Source: Patagioenas fasciata
Lineage: Eukaryota > Chordata > Aves > Columbiformes > Columbidae
Assembly: GCF_037038585.1 (NCBI RefSeq)
Contig: NC_092523.1
Coordinates: 46,083,501-46,147,500 of the forward strand
Direction: 5' to 3'
Length of the DNA: 64,000 nt
The position numbers were made by a program, and so were the translations under genes. Below the pieces are notes generated by a model. That model did not search any database. It had not been told where the DNA came from and worked only from the letters and a program-made list of their open reading frames with translations. Shown one piece after another: positions 38,101 to 52,620 of this stretch. How positions within the stretch are numbered: the stretch's first letter is position 1; the number at the start of each line of letters is the position of its first letter.

Positions 38101-39559
38101 CCTTATCTCCAGCCACTATTTTCGTGTGTCATCTGACTGATGATAACCCACCTTTTCATAGCCAAGGGGCTAGACCAGAAAGTCAACCTAGTGTCTTAAT
38201 CTTCCTGAGCCTGGGGGACTTCCAACTTGAATGTTCCGCTTTGCATTAGAGTGCTACTCACACAAACTATATGCCGTGTTATTCTGAGACAGATGCTTTT
38301 TTCCCCTGGTTGAACTATGCCACAGTGCAGGAAACTCCATTGGATGGGAGAGTCCCAGGAGGAAGGCTGTTTCACATAAGCAGTTGATGAATGTGGAGTG
38401 CTCTGAGAGCAGGGGCCAGTGACCTAACCTTTACTGGATTCTGATCACACATCATGACCATAGTCATGTGAACTTTTTATCTGGACCTGGGATGTTTTGA
38501 CTCAGATCCTGATACATGAGGTTGTGGTTTTTTAAATTCTTGAAATTTGCAAATCCTGATTTGTCTCAGTTCAAAACTGGTGTTAACATCACTTGCAGCC
38601 ACAATAGGTAGTTATTTGTCAAAGTTTTCAATATAATAGTATTTCAGGTTTAGTGGGCACTGTGCACATTAATGGCAGGCAAATTTGATCTTGTCGCACA
38701 GCTGACCAGAGAAGAATTTTGTTTGAAAACTACTGCAAAGACTTTTTTTTTTTTCCACCGTATTCTAATGGTGCAACTTTCTGCACAAAACAAAAGGTTT
38801 TTATAAATTGTTATTTGCCTACAGAAAACCAGAGATTTCTTTTTCTAGTCAGGATGGATTGGGCAAGTCCAGGATTTTAGATTTTACTGATACTGTTTAA
38901 AAGCATTTTTGAAACCCAAAATTTTGGCATAAGTGAAATTGCAATATTTGAAAGACCACAATAATGACATTTTCAAAAAAATTCCATTGTTAGCAACAAT
39001 CCAGATGTGATTCCTCATGTTACAAGTACTTATAGAGGATATGCAAGTGAGGAATAAAGAAGCACTTTGATTTGTATTGTGTATGATAAGCTCCTCTATT
39101 ATGACTATAGTATGGATATGCTTATGCAGCTGTAGCTGTGTCCTGTTTTAGCTGTAAACTCTCTGCTTTTGCTTGTGGACATATTGATTTACTCTGAGTC
39201 ATTCCTTCTCTGTCAGAGATGCCAACAGGGATAATTACTCTGAAAACAAACAGAACTGGAATCGAGGCTTCCACATTTGCTCTGTTCTGTGGTTTCTCAG
39301 AGAGGCAATCGGATATGAGGAGATGTGTACTAGTCCAGGTAGTTTTGATACCAGCTCTGATTCTCCTGGGGGAGGTTTGGCTACGGATGCCACAATGGTC
39401 CTTGTAAGGCTTCTGCCTCTTGCTAGGACACTACCAAAGGAGCCCAGAGCTTTAATAGGAGCAGGGGGCTGGAACCAGCCTATTGTACGCAACATGCTCT
39501 TGTAATTCCTCTTAACTAGATCAGTTTATGAGTCTTGAAACCAATTAAGGGTTTATTTT
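29191..39559. other. Ten-kilobase gene-free stretch
   Basis: No exon is supported; open frames do not exceed 93 codons. Notable low-complexity sequence: A19 at 34601-34619 and poly-T at about 38743-38754. The part at 34740-36050 is somewhat less AT-rich than its surroundings, but no element was recognised in it. A segment near 37550-37770 has the compact mixed-motif look of a conserved non-coding element, without proof. Confidence 0.55.
34601..34619. repeat. A19 homopolymer
   Basis: Nineteen consecutive A's with no recognisable retroposon body upstream and no flanking direct repeat. Confidence 0.9.
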
Positions 39560-39872
39560 TACCTGGCACAACTCTAATCAGAGAACTGTTGCATACCCTT
39601 GCTGCTCTAACAGTAAGAAACTTCCTTCTGACTTCTAGGCTGAAGTTATACAGAGCAAGTTTTAGCTTTTTTAAAATTTTGCTCTGCTGTTAACATAATT
39701 CTCGTATAGCTTTCATAGTTTTCTCCCCTGGTATTACATAAAACATCAGGCAGCAGGTCTATAAAGAGCACATGGTGTTTGTCTTGCAAAGTTAAGTGAA
39801 CTAATCTAGTCTGTGCTTCTCCAGACGTTCTCCTCCACCCCATGACTAATTCTAGCGCCAGTTTTGTATACA
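39560..39872 (-). mobile_element. Ancient CR1/L3-like LINE remnant, inverted
   Basis: The plus strand carries GCTCTAACAGTAAGAAACTT then CCTTCTGACTTCTAGGCTGAAG. This resembles the reverse complement of the old CR1/L3 3' region, which in sense reads as the 'AGGTTTAGACATTAGGAAGAAGTTTCTTAC'-type block. TTCTCCAGACGTTCTCC follows at about 39820, like the upstream part of the same element. Divergence is high and there are large gaps. The call rests on a recalled consensus. Confidence 0.4.
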
Positions 39873-42800
39873 TGTTTTAATTAAAACTGAATCAATCTCA
39901 AAAATGGGGTTTTATCTTGGTACATTAAGGAGTGGGGTCCTATTGGTGGTCAGTTGTCCTTGTGTATCTCTGCTGTTTCCCAAGCTTCCACTCACATCCA
40001 TCACATGCCAAACTCACTGATTATGCAGCCATCCAGAAACTGTTGTGCTCAGGCCCATAGGGAAATAGAGGCACATATGGAATGTTATTTCAAGCTCCAC
40101 TGTATGCATAATGGTCTTTCACATCTACTGTCAAATGACACATCCAGGGGTTTTTCATTCCACATAACAAGCATTTTAGTTTTGCAGAAGATATGTTTGT
40201 TAGGATGAAAAGCAATGGACTTGGAACCTAGGTTGCTGGATTTCACTCTGAATCTATTAATTGACTTCCAGGTTGCCTGCATGATAGTTTGGTACTCCTG
40301 CTGCTTTTAGGAAGTCTTCAGATTTTGTCTCACTCCATGAATACCTTTGTCTCATTACTTAACATCTTACCATTCAGATTCAGTGGTTAGTTTCCTTTAA
40401 ATTGAAAAAAAGAAAAAAAAAAAAAGCAGAAAAAGTATCAATATTAGAGAATGAGGATGAAAATCAAAAAATGTCATAATTTTTCTGTCCTTGGAGGATA
40501 CGTGTTCTAAAATGATCATGAATAGCAAACTTGCACTTTACAGCTGCATTGTGTGTGAGTTTTACAATGAAAAGAAGGCAAGAAAGTATCTTTTTATGCC
40601 TTATACATAAGTAGAAATAGATATCTATTGTATCTGCCAATAGAAAAAATATGTCCATGACCACCATGAGAGAACATAGTCTTTACAAGATATTCTTTTT
40701 ATCAACAGTGGATCCACTTCTTGGAAAAATCTTAAAGGATCTGGGACAGGAAAGTTATCCTCATCTTCACATTGGATGAGTCCTTTCAGATTTGCTCCCG
40801 CATTCCGAGTCCTGTAGACTGTCACCTCATGTGTGCAGCATGTGCACATCTTTGTACTAAAATGGAGTTCAGTCTGTCCTTCCTTTACAAAAGTAATTGC
40901 ACTGTACAGTAGCCAAACTTGAGCAGAATATTGGCATTTTATCAAGTTATATATTGAGCATAATGAAATTCAGTGAAAAATGCAAGTTGCTGTCTTTGAC
41001 AGGATGGATGATATTCAAAGTCTGTGAAAAGCAGAGTTAATGTGAAAGCCTTGATTCTTGTTAGTACATCCGGTTTGGAAATTTGGGCAGGGCAATGTGA
41101 CAAGGAGCTATTGCCTGACTTTTTTTTTTAAGTAAGTCAGTAAAGCACTTAAATGCTTATGGACTTTGTTCCTGTGTTTCACACATACTTTTGTTACAGC
41201 TCAGGGTAAATGAAGAAATACAAAGGAAAACTGTAAAGTACAGGCTGGCAGAGGAAATACTTGCTAGTGAAACTGGTGAAAAGGCTGATTTTTATATGGC
41301 TAAAGAACTAACCCTTCAGTTTCTGATTTCTTATTGGAGAGTTTCCAAGTTCTGCTTCAAAAAGTGAAGCCAAAAGTTAGAGAAAATACCAATGCTTTGT
41401 CATCGATACTAACAATAAACTAATATTCAGGAAGAGAACAAAATGCAGAGGTGAATGGAGGTAATGTTACATCAGTACTGATTTTTACTTATCTTACTAT
41501 TCTTAGCAATATAAATAGAACAAGGCCTCTTTGCAGGAACATTGAGTCAACGGAGGAGGTTCAGATAGAAAAGGGGAATGCTTGCAACATATCTTAAGGC
41601 TAATTTTGGATGTGGTCAGGTATTCCTATTTTGCTAGAGAGGATCCTGAATCATGTAATTCAACATGAATAGGACAAATACATGATTAAAAATCTATTCC
41701 TGTGGCAGACAGAATTGTGTTTATGACATTATGGTAAAGTTAGAATCTTCTTTTTCCTACTTAAGTTACTTTGCTAGACCAAAGTCACCCTATGGAATTA
41801 GTAATGGCTCACCTGTAGCATGACTTATCTGGTCCAGTGAAAGTAATATGTTTGTACAGAGAACAAGCAATGTAGTAGAATAGCTTGTACAATATTAATA
41901 AGCATTCTATGTGCATTTATAAAAATATCATTTTAGCTGGTTATGGTCAACATGAACTCTTGTTTCTCATTGCTGCCATTTTGGATTATACGATACTTAA
42001 TGTAGTGTAGGAGATAAACTCAGCACACAGGAATTTTGCTAGTCCATATAGGACCATCTTCGATTCTGTGCAAGATACCACTGTCTGCTCTGTAATATGG
42101 GAAACTTGTTATCCTTCCTGTAGTTTCCTCTGAACAGTCAGAATGTTTTGTGCTGCCAATGACACAGGGTTTTTTTCATAGTTTAAACCCATCCTCAAAT
42201 ACTAGCAACCTGATATACAAAAAAATAGGAACTTTTTAGAAAAAAAAGCAAATGCATACAGTCTCATACTTGGAAAGCAGCACAGACAAGGATGCAGAAA
42301 TAAAATATTTGGATTAAAATTACTTTCACTTAAGACTGGCACAAAGGCCACAGGCAGTTCTTCATGCAATAAGCTTTGGATCAATGCTGTTTATTAGTGC
42401 TACACTTATACTCTTTGCAAATTGACACTGTGAATAAAGTATGATTCATTTCACAGTGTATTTTAATTTTTTTTCCAATGAGAATAAGTTGTGATGAGCT
42501 TTCTGTTTGTTTGTTTGTTTTTAATATAAAGTCTGCTCTAGTGCAACCAGTAACTCAGACTTTCCAAGTAGACATCTATATTAATTTGACAGGACATTTG
42601 TTTTCCATTTAACTGCTTTGCCAGTGTCTTGGCAAGAAGAATTCATTCTCTAATATGAAAAATGGAAATACAAGAGATCATCTTCAATGTGATCTCAAGA
42701 AGAGGGTTTATTTACATTGATCAGATTATTCATGTGTCAAAGAATGTTATCCGAATCTTTACAAAAGCTTACTTTTTGTTTTTTTGGATAGTAGCTCACA

Positions 42801-45800
42801 GTGGCAGAACTCATAGGGTGAACTCAGGAACTCAGACGTGAGTTTATAAACACTATGGGAGTTAGAAATACTTTCTTTTTTATTTTTCTTTTAGCAGTAT
42901 CGGTAATACTCCTATATAATGATGTGCTCTCCATTCTGCCATTTCAGCACTGCTCTTCCTCCTCACATTCAGAGAAGTTCCCAAATTGTCACCTTTGGTT
43001 AAGCATTTGTAAATTACTGACTTCAGTTTTCAGAGGTACTGAAGTGAAAACATGCTGGCATAGTTCAGAATGAAACTAAGAAAACAGATACTGGGAAATT
43101 GCCACTTGTGAAGCTGTGTTGTATCGCATACTATTATTGTTGTTTCTGTAGTATGGAAATATAATAATTTTCAGGCATCATATGACTGCATTCAATAACT
43201 TCATATGTCCTAATGTCTCTCAGCCAGTAAACATTCTCAAGCTTGATACAATTCCTACAATAGTTCCCATTAATCACTGTTCAGAGGGTATTGTGCATGA
43301 GTGTTAATAATGGAAACTGCTGTGAAGTTTTGCTTTGACGCACTTTTTCCACAGGTAAAAGTGGAAAAAATGGCATTACTTAGATAATATATAGGAAGCC
43401 AGAGAGCTTGATTGACTAGTAGATTAACTGCGTGTTGGTTTTAGTTCAATTAGGATTTATCCCTGAGGGAATGCTTAAGTATTCTGGAAAGTTGTATACT
43501 TCTTGTGTGAATAGACTGAGACCAAATATAACTGAGTATCTATTTGTACATAAATACAATAAAATTGAGCAAGTGTACATTAGAACAAAATAATTCAAAG
43601 AGGGACCATTTTTCAGTTTGCTTGAATTATATAGCACCTAGTATGTATTGACAGCATAGTTGCCAGAACATACATATTCCTGCCTCCAAGCTTTCCACCT
43701 AAATAAAGAACAAATTCAAACATTCAGGGAGAAAAGAGGAATAGGGGTCTTAAGTAAACTACTCCTAAGAATGTAATATTAACATACATTAAGGTATTTA
43801 AAACATTACACATGGTACATTAATTGAATAGGTACCTACTTAAGCAGTAAGCAACAAAACGGCAAACACATGGCACAGATGTTTAGAAATCATTGGAGAA
43901 ATGGTAGATTTTTTTTTCAATTTCTATTCCATGTTTACTTCCTTTTCTAAGTAATGTTACATGATCAGGATTGGAAAACCTGTCTCCAAACATTTTGCGT
44001 CATTCAGGAACAGTCAAACAGAGGTTCTCAGAAACTATTGTAATACCTGACCTTTCCAAACTTTAGTGGCTTTAATTGTAGATGGAGTCTTGTGCACCTG
44101 TCATGGCTTGCTGTCTTTTTCATGTAGAAACTCAGACATGAAGGAGGGTGGGGTAAAGGAACAGAGTGCTGGCATAAATCTGCTCTCACTTCACCCACAC
44201 CCCGTGCATCTCAGGGCGTTCATGTGGACTCTGCATCTGCTGCTTGGTGGAGCACCCTGCTTTACTTATCTCTCCTGTGACGCTAATGACAGTGCAAAGC
44301 ATCTCTTTATGTGTGTAGGAGCTAAATACCTTTTAAAATCTGCAACAAAATACTTGTTTATGAAGCACATTTGATTGACCTGTAGATGTTTTTAAATAAG
44401 CTTTGAAGGGCTGCGAAGAAGAGGAGGGTGGGTAGTCCTCCATTCTGATACATGCAGTATTTTTTGACATTTCCTGCACACCAAATGCCTGAAGTTTGAA
44501 TAGGCTGTTATCTTTCTTAGCAGCTATCTCTTTCTAAAATTTGTAACCTTATAAACAACACATCTAATCATAACAGGCTAGTATTTAGAAAGGAGATTAT
44601 AATCTGTTAAAAATCTATGGCATTGACTGAAAAGTTCTCCTGGCACGTTACGGGAACGTTCTCTTGCTACTGTGGGACAGCAGGGCCTGCTGAGGCTCTG
44701 ACGCTGCCTCTCAACAGGCAACACCTGGGAGAGAGCCCTGTGGCACCACCTCCAAGTGAACTGAGCTGCATCCCCATTGCCCTTGGGATAGGGTGGGGTG
44801 AAATCTGGGACTCTCCTTTGAGCCAGCAGGAACTGCTGAAGATGACTGCAAATAATTGCACCTTTCTGGGATACCTGGTGCCACACTAGCTCCAAGTTGT
44901 GGGAAACAGGCTAGGTCCCTAAGAAAGCTACAAGTTAGTGCTAAAATAAACCAGGGTATTTAAACATCGGGGTTAAATGTTCAAGTTTTAAATAGTTTCT
45001 GAGACTGGTGGTGGATCCCAGTATGTTCTGTGTTTTGTGAGCTGTCAGAAGACCAGTCTGTTCCTAATTGGATCTTCTGTGTTTGTACACAATCGGTAAG
45101 TACTTGGTGTGACGTTGTTTCTTTCTAGGATGCAAGAGAAGTTTGTTATCATTTTTGTAAAGAGAGATGCAGCAAAACTAATAAATGTTTACAGACAAAC
45201 TTGCACCAGTTAAAATAAACTGCCTTAGCATTACATCTTTCATTAGATCACTGCAGCTCCTCTGTATACAAGTTTCCAGCCAGATATTTGCAAGAAACTG
45301 GATATTCACTGTAAAATGAATTCTGTTCACTGTTCCACATAAACGTGTAATTGAGAAGTAAGAGAAAACCATTATTGTGGTCAGATTGCACTGTGATACA
45401 AGTACTATTTCGCCAAAGGAAAAATTGAGAGGGTATTCCATTATTATCCCTGTGAATGTATTCTGAAATTACCTCAAAAGAACTTAATTGTTAGAGAAGT
45501 TAATGACAATCAACTGCCTCCAGAGCAATGTGAACCATTCAGCAAATATTAATTACCTTTAAAATCCCAAGTTGTTCCATCTCATGCAGCCCTCGTTCAG
45601 GCTGTGCTCCAGACCAGCCTCAAAAGCCTGTTATGTTTCAGTCAATTGTTTTTTTACTTGCATTTTGTTGAGACATATGTAAAACTTAATCTGATTTGGA
45701 GTTTAATTCCATTATGTCAATATTCTTCTTTGAAATAATCACTGAGTTGTCAGGCATCAATAATTTAGCAAGTATCTGAGAGAAATATTTAGGAATATAT

Positions 45801-47110
45801 CAATATTACTTACTAGTCAAAGTCTCTAAAAATCCCTGAGGACAGGGTACATCTGATTTAAGTGAAGACTGAGATGAAAAGAGTTCTGAGTGTCACCTAA
45901 GATAATGATGTTTGTTCCAAGCAAATTATACAGTCATTGTATTTCAAACATTCAACAACAAAACTATGTTTCCGTTTGGGCGATGAACTCAGGATTACTG
46001 CTGCTTGGCCATAGTCCCATATGCTGTTGTCAGTGATATCTAGGATATTCAGATGTCTAATTCTTGGAATTGATCATTTACTGTTTAAATCCTTTAACAT
46101 TCCTCGTAGTAGTAGCTGAAGATAGATTACAAAGAGAGTTTTACTTGCTATTATAAGAAGTCATTTTTCTGGCTAGATTTCTTAAGCATGTCAGCTTTAG
46201 CTTCGTATGAGAAAAACATTTAAAAAAATTAGGGTACAGTCTACTGTGTACAACAGTGTTTACAACAAAAATATTAATCAACAGCAAACAAAAATTTGTT
46301 AGAGCCAGCATGTCCATTAGTCTGATATTTTACAGTAACCCACAAGGAAGATTTGGGAGTCACTGCTGAAAATGGCATTGCAGGCTGGCCATACAAAGGC
46401 AGTTCAAAGACAGTTCTTCCTCTTTACCACTTCAAAACAATTCCTTTTTGGATTGTTGGTAGATCCATCTTTGGAACAACCTTAGAATCATGCTGATGCT
46501 CACAGTGGACCAAAATAGGACCCAAATCAAATGCGATGAAATATATATCAGCTCTCCAAAACATTAACATGTTAAGTGATGCCTTAGTGCTTAAATTCAG
46601 ACCTACTATGCTTTCATAATTCACAGCATTTTGGAAACCCATAAACAGATAGACTTTCTTTATGCTTGTTTTCATGTCCATTATTTGTGCTAAGAAGTCC
46701 TTGGTTTCAAGGTTAACAGGTGTCTGTGACAGTCTTACACACATTGCTTTCCCTGTCACTGCCACTCTCTCAGACTTTGCCTTCCCCACTGAACAGGATT
46801 TTTATAATTAATCAAAAGACAGCAATATGTGACTTTCCTCTCCACTTTAGTTTGCCTTCTGTTCTTTCTTATTTCTCTGCTACAGATGTGAGCATTTTAT
46901 CCGTTCTATGCCCATCTGCAAATCCCTTAATCTTCTAGCTTCCCATTTGGGTCTTTTCTGTATTATACAAGCTATGCTTAATCGAGGACTGACACTTGGG
47001 AGTGACCATTTCACATTCAAAAGTAGCAGTGCCAGAATATTCAGAGTCTAAAAGGTGGTATCTTGCTTCTAGATCAGGGGTGTCAGACTCATTTTCACTG
47101 GGACCCATAA

Positions 47111-47150
47111 ATGAGTAAGTAATAAGTAAATAATAAGTAATAAGTAATGG
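47111..47150. repeat. AATAAGT-type short tandem repeat
   Basis: Imperfect tandem units of AAGTAAT / AATAAGTA are repeated about five times. It lies directly after a GGGGTGTCAGACTCATTTTC stretch at 47077-47096, which resembles the terminal sequence of some vertebrate hAT-type repeats. That resemblance is from memory and weak. Confidence 0.6.
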
Positions 47151-50100
47151 ATAAATGAAAGAGTAGTTCTGTTCTGGATTCTTATGATGTAGCAGGTGCC
47201 CTATATCAGCGGAGAGAGGGAAGGCTGTTTGTCAGAATCTGGAGCTATTACTTGTCCATTATGAGCTTTCATAAATTCCCCTGGTTGGTCAAAAATTTCC
47301 AGGGAGATTTTTCTTGCCTGTAGTACCAGCCAAGACTGATCTGATCCTACAGGAATGTACAGTTTCCAGTGAGGTACTCACAATGCTCGTGGATAAAATG
47401 AGACTTTCAAAGGACAAAGGAATATGTGCTTTTATTAAATGCACAAATGCCACCATTATCTTTGGCACATGACAGTATCCGTCAATCAGTTCTAAAGCCA
47501 TATGGCTCTTGGTAGGAAGAAACTCACATTTTTTATTTGTTGATGGTGCTTTTTTTTTGCTAAAGCTCCAATATGTATTTCTTCATTCTAAGGGCATTTT
47601 TGCTCACAATAAATAGTTTACATGTGCCTTTTCTTAGAATTTCTTCTGCAGCAACCATTCATTTTCAGAAATAAACTAAACTCAGTAGAATTTAAAACAA
47701 CAAAGGAAACAGACCAGAGACACTTGGATTCTTCAGTCTGCTAATTAGTTGCTCAAGTTTATGCTTAAATGCTGTAAGCTACCTAGGCTATAAGGCATGA
47801 TTGTTAAATTTCTGCTGCTCTACTGAAACTACTGGACCAAACCTGATACTATGCCAATTTATGTCAGCAGAGAATTCAGCATAATATCCTGAAACAATTC
47901 TTTTAACAGTTTGACTTCCATTTAATCAACACAGGAAAAAAAAAAAAAAGAAAACAAAACAGGACAGTTTAATAAACACATAGAACCTCAATATAATGAA
48001 TAAAATAATCCAATTTTGTATTAAAATTCATGTAATTGAGTTATGTCTGTTTACTAGATTTCTGCCAAAAGTTGTCAGGCAGTAGGATACTTTGCAGTAA
48101 CACAAGCATAGCAGTTTTAAGTTGTCAAGGAGTTTGATGCAGTTATTCCATGGGAATATTTACATAAATGAATTATGTGAAGTAATTTTTGCTAATAAAA
48201 AAAAATTCAGAAACTGCAGACAAAACCTATTTCCTCCATTTGCGGATTCATTATTAAAGCTTAAAAGCAGTTCAGTCACAATTTCTTAGCTGTTACGATG
48301 AGCATTTAGAGCAGGGAGAGAATTTTTTTGAGGAGACAAAGACAACTGCAAACAATAAAAATCAATGCTCTTATTTATAATGCAGCTTCCTCCCTTGCAT
48401 GTGCCCTTAATTTGCATCTTGATATAGTCAGGGATGAAGTAACATTGCTGACAGCTTTGTCTTCAAAGCCCAGCTTTTAGGGGGGGTTAACCCAGAAAAG
48501 AACCTGGCCAGATTTCTGTGTACCTTGCAGCAGTGGGAACACCGTGCTGGGCGCTGTGTTCACAATCAGAGAAGCTGTAGGAATTATGGTGGATGAGTGG
48601 CATTGAGGAGACTTTAATACAGCAGAGCTCTGTTAAATACTGACATTCTTGACATCTTAAAGAAGAAAATATCAGCTGGATACAAAAGCAGATTTCAAGT
48701 GCTCATCCTTTTAAATTGGGGTTTACCATTCTGAAGTCTTTTGTTCAACCAAAAAGACTCATGAATTTAACTGAACTTTTCTTTAGATCTCAAATCACTT
48801 ACTAAGATCCCATAACGCTGTCATCTGTCCCAATTTATATGGGAGTTGACAGCTACACAGTATTTAAGATACTTTTAAGAGACCTGCTTTGTTTTTTTCT
48901 GTCTTTGCAACTGAACTGCTTTGTGTAGTGGTCAACTTTTGCTATAAATCTAATCAGAAGTGATATTTTCACCAGTTGAACCCTACTGGAACAAATATTC
49001 CAGACATACTCATTTTTTACTGATGTAATTCTTAGCCCAGTATTATTACAGACTGTGCCTTTCAGGGCTTGGCTTTGCATTTTTTGAAGATCTACTGAAA
49101 AATCAGCCAAACCAGATTTCGTTTCCTATGTATGCTTATATCTACTTCACCTCATTTTCTCTGACTGCAACACAGACATTAAGACTGTTAGATAAGCCCT
49201 TCATTCTCCATAACATTTTGTAAACTGATTGCATTGCTTGATACAAATGTCTATACCTTCCACTAGCTAATATTTAAACAAAAAAGTGGAGCCATTACTT
49301 ACCCTTGACAAACCATAACAATCAATAGGTCATCTTGACATTGTGCACTTCCATTAAAAAAGATAAACTGTTCCAGAATATTGTGTGGAGGGTCTGCTTC
49401 TACTCTTGGCTGTTTTACACCACTGGAATTGGCTGGAGACTTTTCCTATCACTTCTTGTAATCTCTCTTCAGTACATATGATAGAAACCATAATTACCAC
49501 TGCAGTGTCAGGGGTTATTCCCTAATCTCTGCTCAAACAGAAAATATCTCCTAGTCTTTTCCTTCAGGGTGCTTTTTTTTTGCAACCAGTTTCTAAATTT
49601 AATTTCTAACTGGCTCACCAGCCAAAAGATTTAAACGGCATAAATATTTCTTCTTTCTTGCTGCGATATTTAACCATTTTTTCTATTACCTAACTTTGAA
49701 GCATTTCCTTTTGTGAAAACTATTATATACTTGAATTATTGGGTGTGCCATACAGCTGTCCCCTCTGGTTTGTGGTGTTTCCAAATTGCATGTTGCAGAT
49801 TCAGCAAAGCTTATATTTGCCTGGCAGAAGTTTCCCATTAAAGCAACAGGAACAATCACAGAATCACAGTGTCATTTTCTAGTATGTATTGATACGATGA
49901 AGGCTGAGAAATGAGAGAGATTAATTTTTTCACTTTTTTAATAATTTTAAAATCTAGTTTTTAGAAAGTAGTAGTCTCATTCTTTTCCTTTACACAAAAT
50001 ATAGCGCCTTCTATTTTGCTAGTAAACCTGTTAAAGAGCCTCTGTGTTTTCAAATAAAAATTACATGACTCTCATGATCTTTGCCACTCACTTCGCAGTT

Positions 50101-51590
50101 CTATGAACTGGAGTGTGGCCAGAATTTGGCTCTTGAGTTTCAGTTGTATGTGTAGCCCAGTCATTTCTCTTATGCATATCTAATTTTCCAGTGTTAAGAA
50201 CAGCTGATATTCCTTTTTAGTGTTTATCCTGATACATACCAGCAAAGATACCAACTATGCCACCTTTACTTGCTGGTTCAGAGTCATAGTAACTAGTGAG
50301 CTTTATGATCAGGAACTCATTTTCTGATAAAATTATGTCTTCATTAGTTCTAATTCTATTTTCAGAAACCATCTCATCCTGTTTGAACTGGGCAAACTAA
50401 TAATCACATAGTGTATCTGACAGAGAAAGACTGTCATGTGTCTATCCCAAGTATAGATGCTACTGAACTGTGTACTGAACATTGTTTTTACAGAGAAGGG
50501 ATTTTTACTTGCCTTACATAAACATAAAGAATGGCAAGTGATTTCAAATACTTTTCTATTTTGGCTGTTTAAATGCAGACTGAAAACCAGATAAATATCA
50601 GTCCAAGTACTATAATGCTGTAGCCCCAGTTGGCTGACTAGAAGGAAGGAGCAGACAGGCTGACTAATAGCTGACCTGATTCCTTTCTTGTTGTTTGGCA
50701 GCATGGAGTTTGGAAGTGGAATAACTGTAAATTTTGATTCTGTAATTTTGAAGAGATTCTTCAAACAAACACCCACCAGCCGTGCTTGCCTGCCTTACGC
50801 AGGATCAGTGCCTTGGGGAAGCTCAGACCAAATATGCTCTTCCTTCTGTTATGGACCAGAGGGAAAAATGTGGATTTATCTTCCAACTGTATAAACTTCT
50901 AGAAGTGGAAAGAGGAAAAGTGCATTACACTTTTCGTACCTTGATACCTAGTCCTCTCTCTGTTTGTAGAATTCCTCAAGCCAAGTATCAGGGACTATAA
51001 GAAAAGAGCAATGTAGAAACAGACAGAGCAAGCTTCATCAGCTCCTTTTATATTTTAGCCCCTCTGCCTCCAAGATGGCAGAAAAGCTAGGGATTTATAA
51101 ACTCTCATCCATAGCAGAAGGACTGCTCCCAACAATCTACCTGGTATTCTGTGGTGAGGCTGAGAGACCATGAACAGCATTGCACAAATTCCCATGTTAC
51201 TTAGAGGAAAGCTCTCACTGTCATATTGTGCATAAATGGTCCTATCTCCTGGTTGTGCTGGTAATTAACTGATCTCAGAAACTGGACAAAGACAAATGTA
51301 AGATTGCAGAAAAAAAACAGTTTACTATTGGGGCATGAATGATGTAGAGAACTAACCATTACAAGAATGGTTTTCACAGAACATATTTCTTCCTAGACCA
51401 CTTAAAGGTCTCTGCTCCAGACCTTTTCAATTGTTTCTGCCTGCTCACACATCTACAGCCGAAATTACTGTATTTCCTCACTCATTCCTGAAAGAAATGC
51501 TATTTCTCCTGTATACAGGATTCCAGTTTAGCTACAGTGACTTGCAGAATTTAATCACAATTCTGTGCTGATTGTTTTCCCACGCATTTG

Positions 51591-51607
51591 AAAAAAAAAA
51601 AAAAAAA
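51591..51607. repeat. A17 homopolymer
   Basis: Seventeen consecutive A's followed by GAAGAAGG. No retroposon body or flanking duplication was recognised. Confidence 0.9.
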
Positions 51608-52566
51608 GAAGAAGGAGAATATAAGCTAGCAATTTATACTGTTGAGTCAAAGACAACAAATGTCAGCAAACCTTCTAAGTGCTTTCTCCCTTCCCTGCCT
51701 CTGTGCGACAGTTGTCTGGCTATGTGTAATCGCCCTCAAAATGCCCCTCAAATTGATGTGACAAACTTCACTTTGTGGTCAGCCACAGCAGTGGCTGGTC
51801 ACAGGATCCATTTGTGTCGGGTGTGTTTGAAAATGGGATTGCAACCCAGAACTAATCCCTAGATGAGCACACCAAATGTGAGGCTCATGGGGTTATACTA
51901 ACCTTCCCACTCAAATTACCACAACAGGGAAAGCTACACCTTTGACTGGAGGCTAAAGAAGGGAGGTCAGACCAGCTTTTGGAGGATGTTGACACATGAC
52001 TGCAATAACTGTTACAGAAGAATTTAAATAGACTATTCAATAGAAATGATAAGAGAATAAGAAACATGTTAAAAACTGTGCTTAGTTTCCCCTCATAAGA
52101 AGAAAAACATTTCCCTATCACAAAGGCATGTATCTTGCTAAATTTCGTAGTCAGTCAGATAATTAGAGTGGGCTATCTGACAATCATTCACAGTTCTTAA
52201 TGTATTTTTCTTGATAACCTCTATGTGAGAGAAGAAAGTGTTGCTGTCCTATTATTGCAGAGAAGGAACTGGGGCATAAAGAATATGTGACTTGTTCAAG
52301 ATCACACCTCGTGTCTGTCATTCAGGGCGCTTGTAGTCATTGCCTGTGGTATAATTCATTGCTGAGGTAAGAAGGCAATGGTAGTGGCATTATTACTTGA
52401 ATTTTTCTGTTGTTTTAAAATTAAATTTCTGCGACTTTTTAGATTTCTTTTTTTTAATTTATATGAGGTTGCATGCAAGAAGGAAGTTCGGACTTGCATT
52501 TTTCTGGCTGAAATGATACACCTGAACATCTATTTATTTGTTGGAATTGACTTTAAAATATCTCTA

Positions 52567-52567
52567 G

Positions 52568-52612
<45 letters not shown>

Positions 52613-52620
52613 TTGTTGTT
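52567..52620. repeat. (GTT)n trinucleotide microsatellite
   Basis: About fourteen uninterrupted GTT units are followed by a T-run and two more units. The apparent poly-Val and poly-Leu translations come from this array and are not protein-coding. It is likely polymorphic. Confidence 0.95.

Noticed and set aside
50333..50776. 147-codon minus-strand open frame
   Set aside because: Hydrophobic/Ser/Lys mixture without domain; judged a chance frame in AT-rich DNA.
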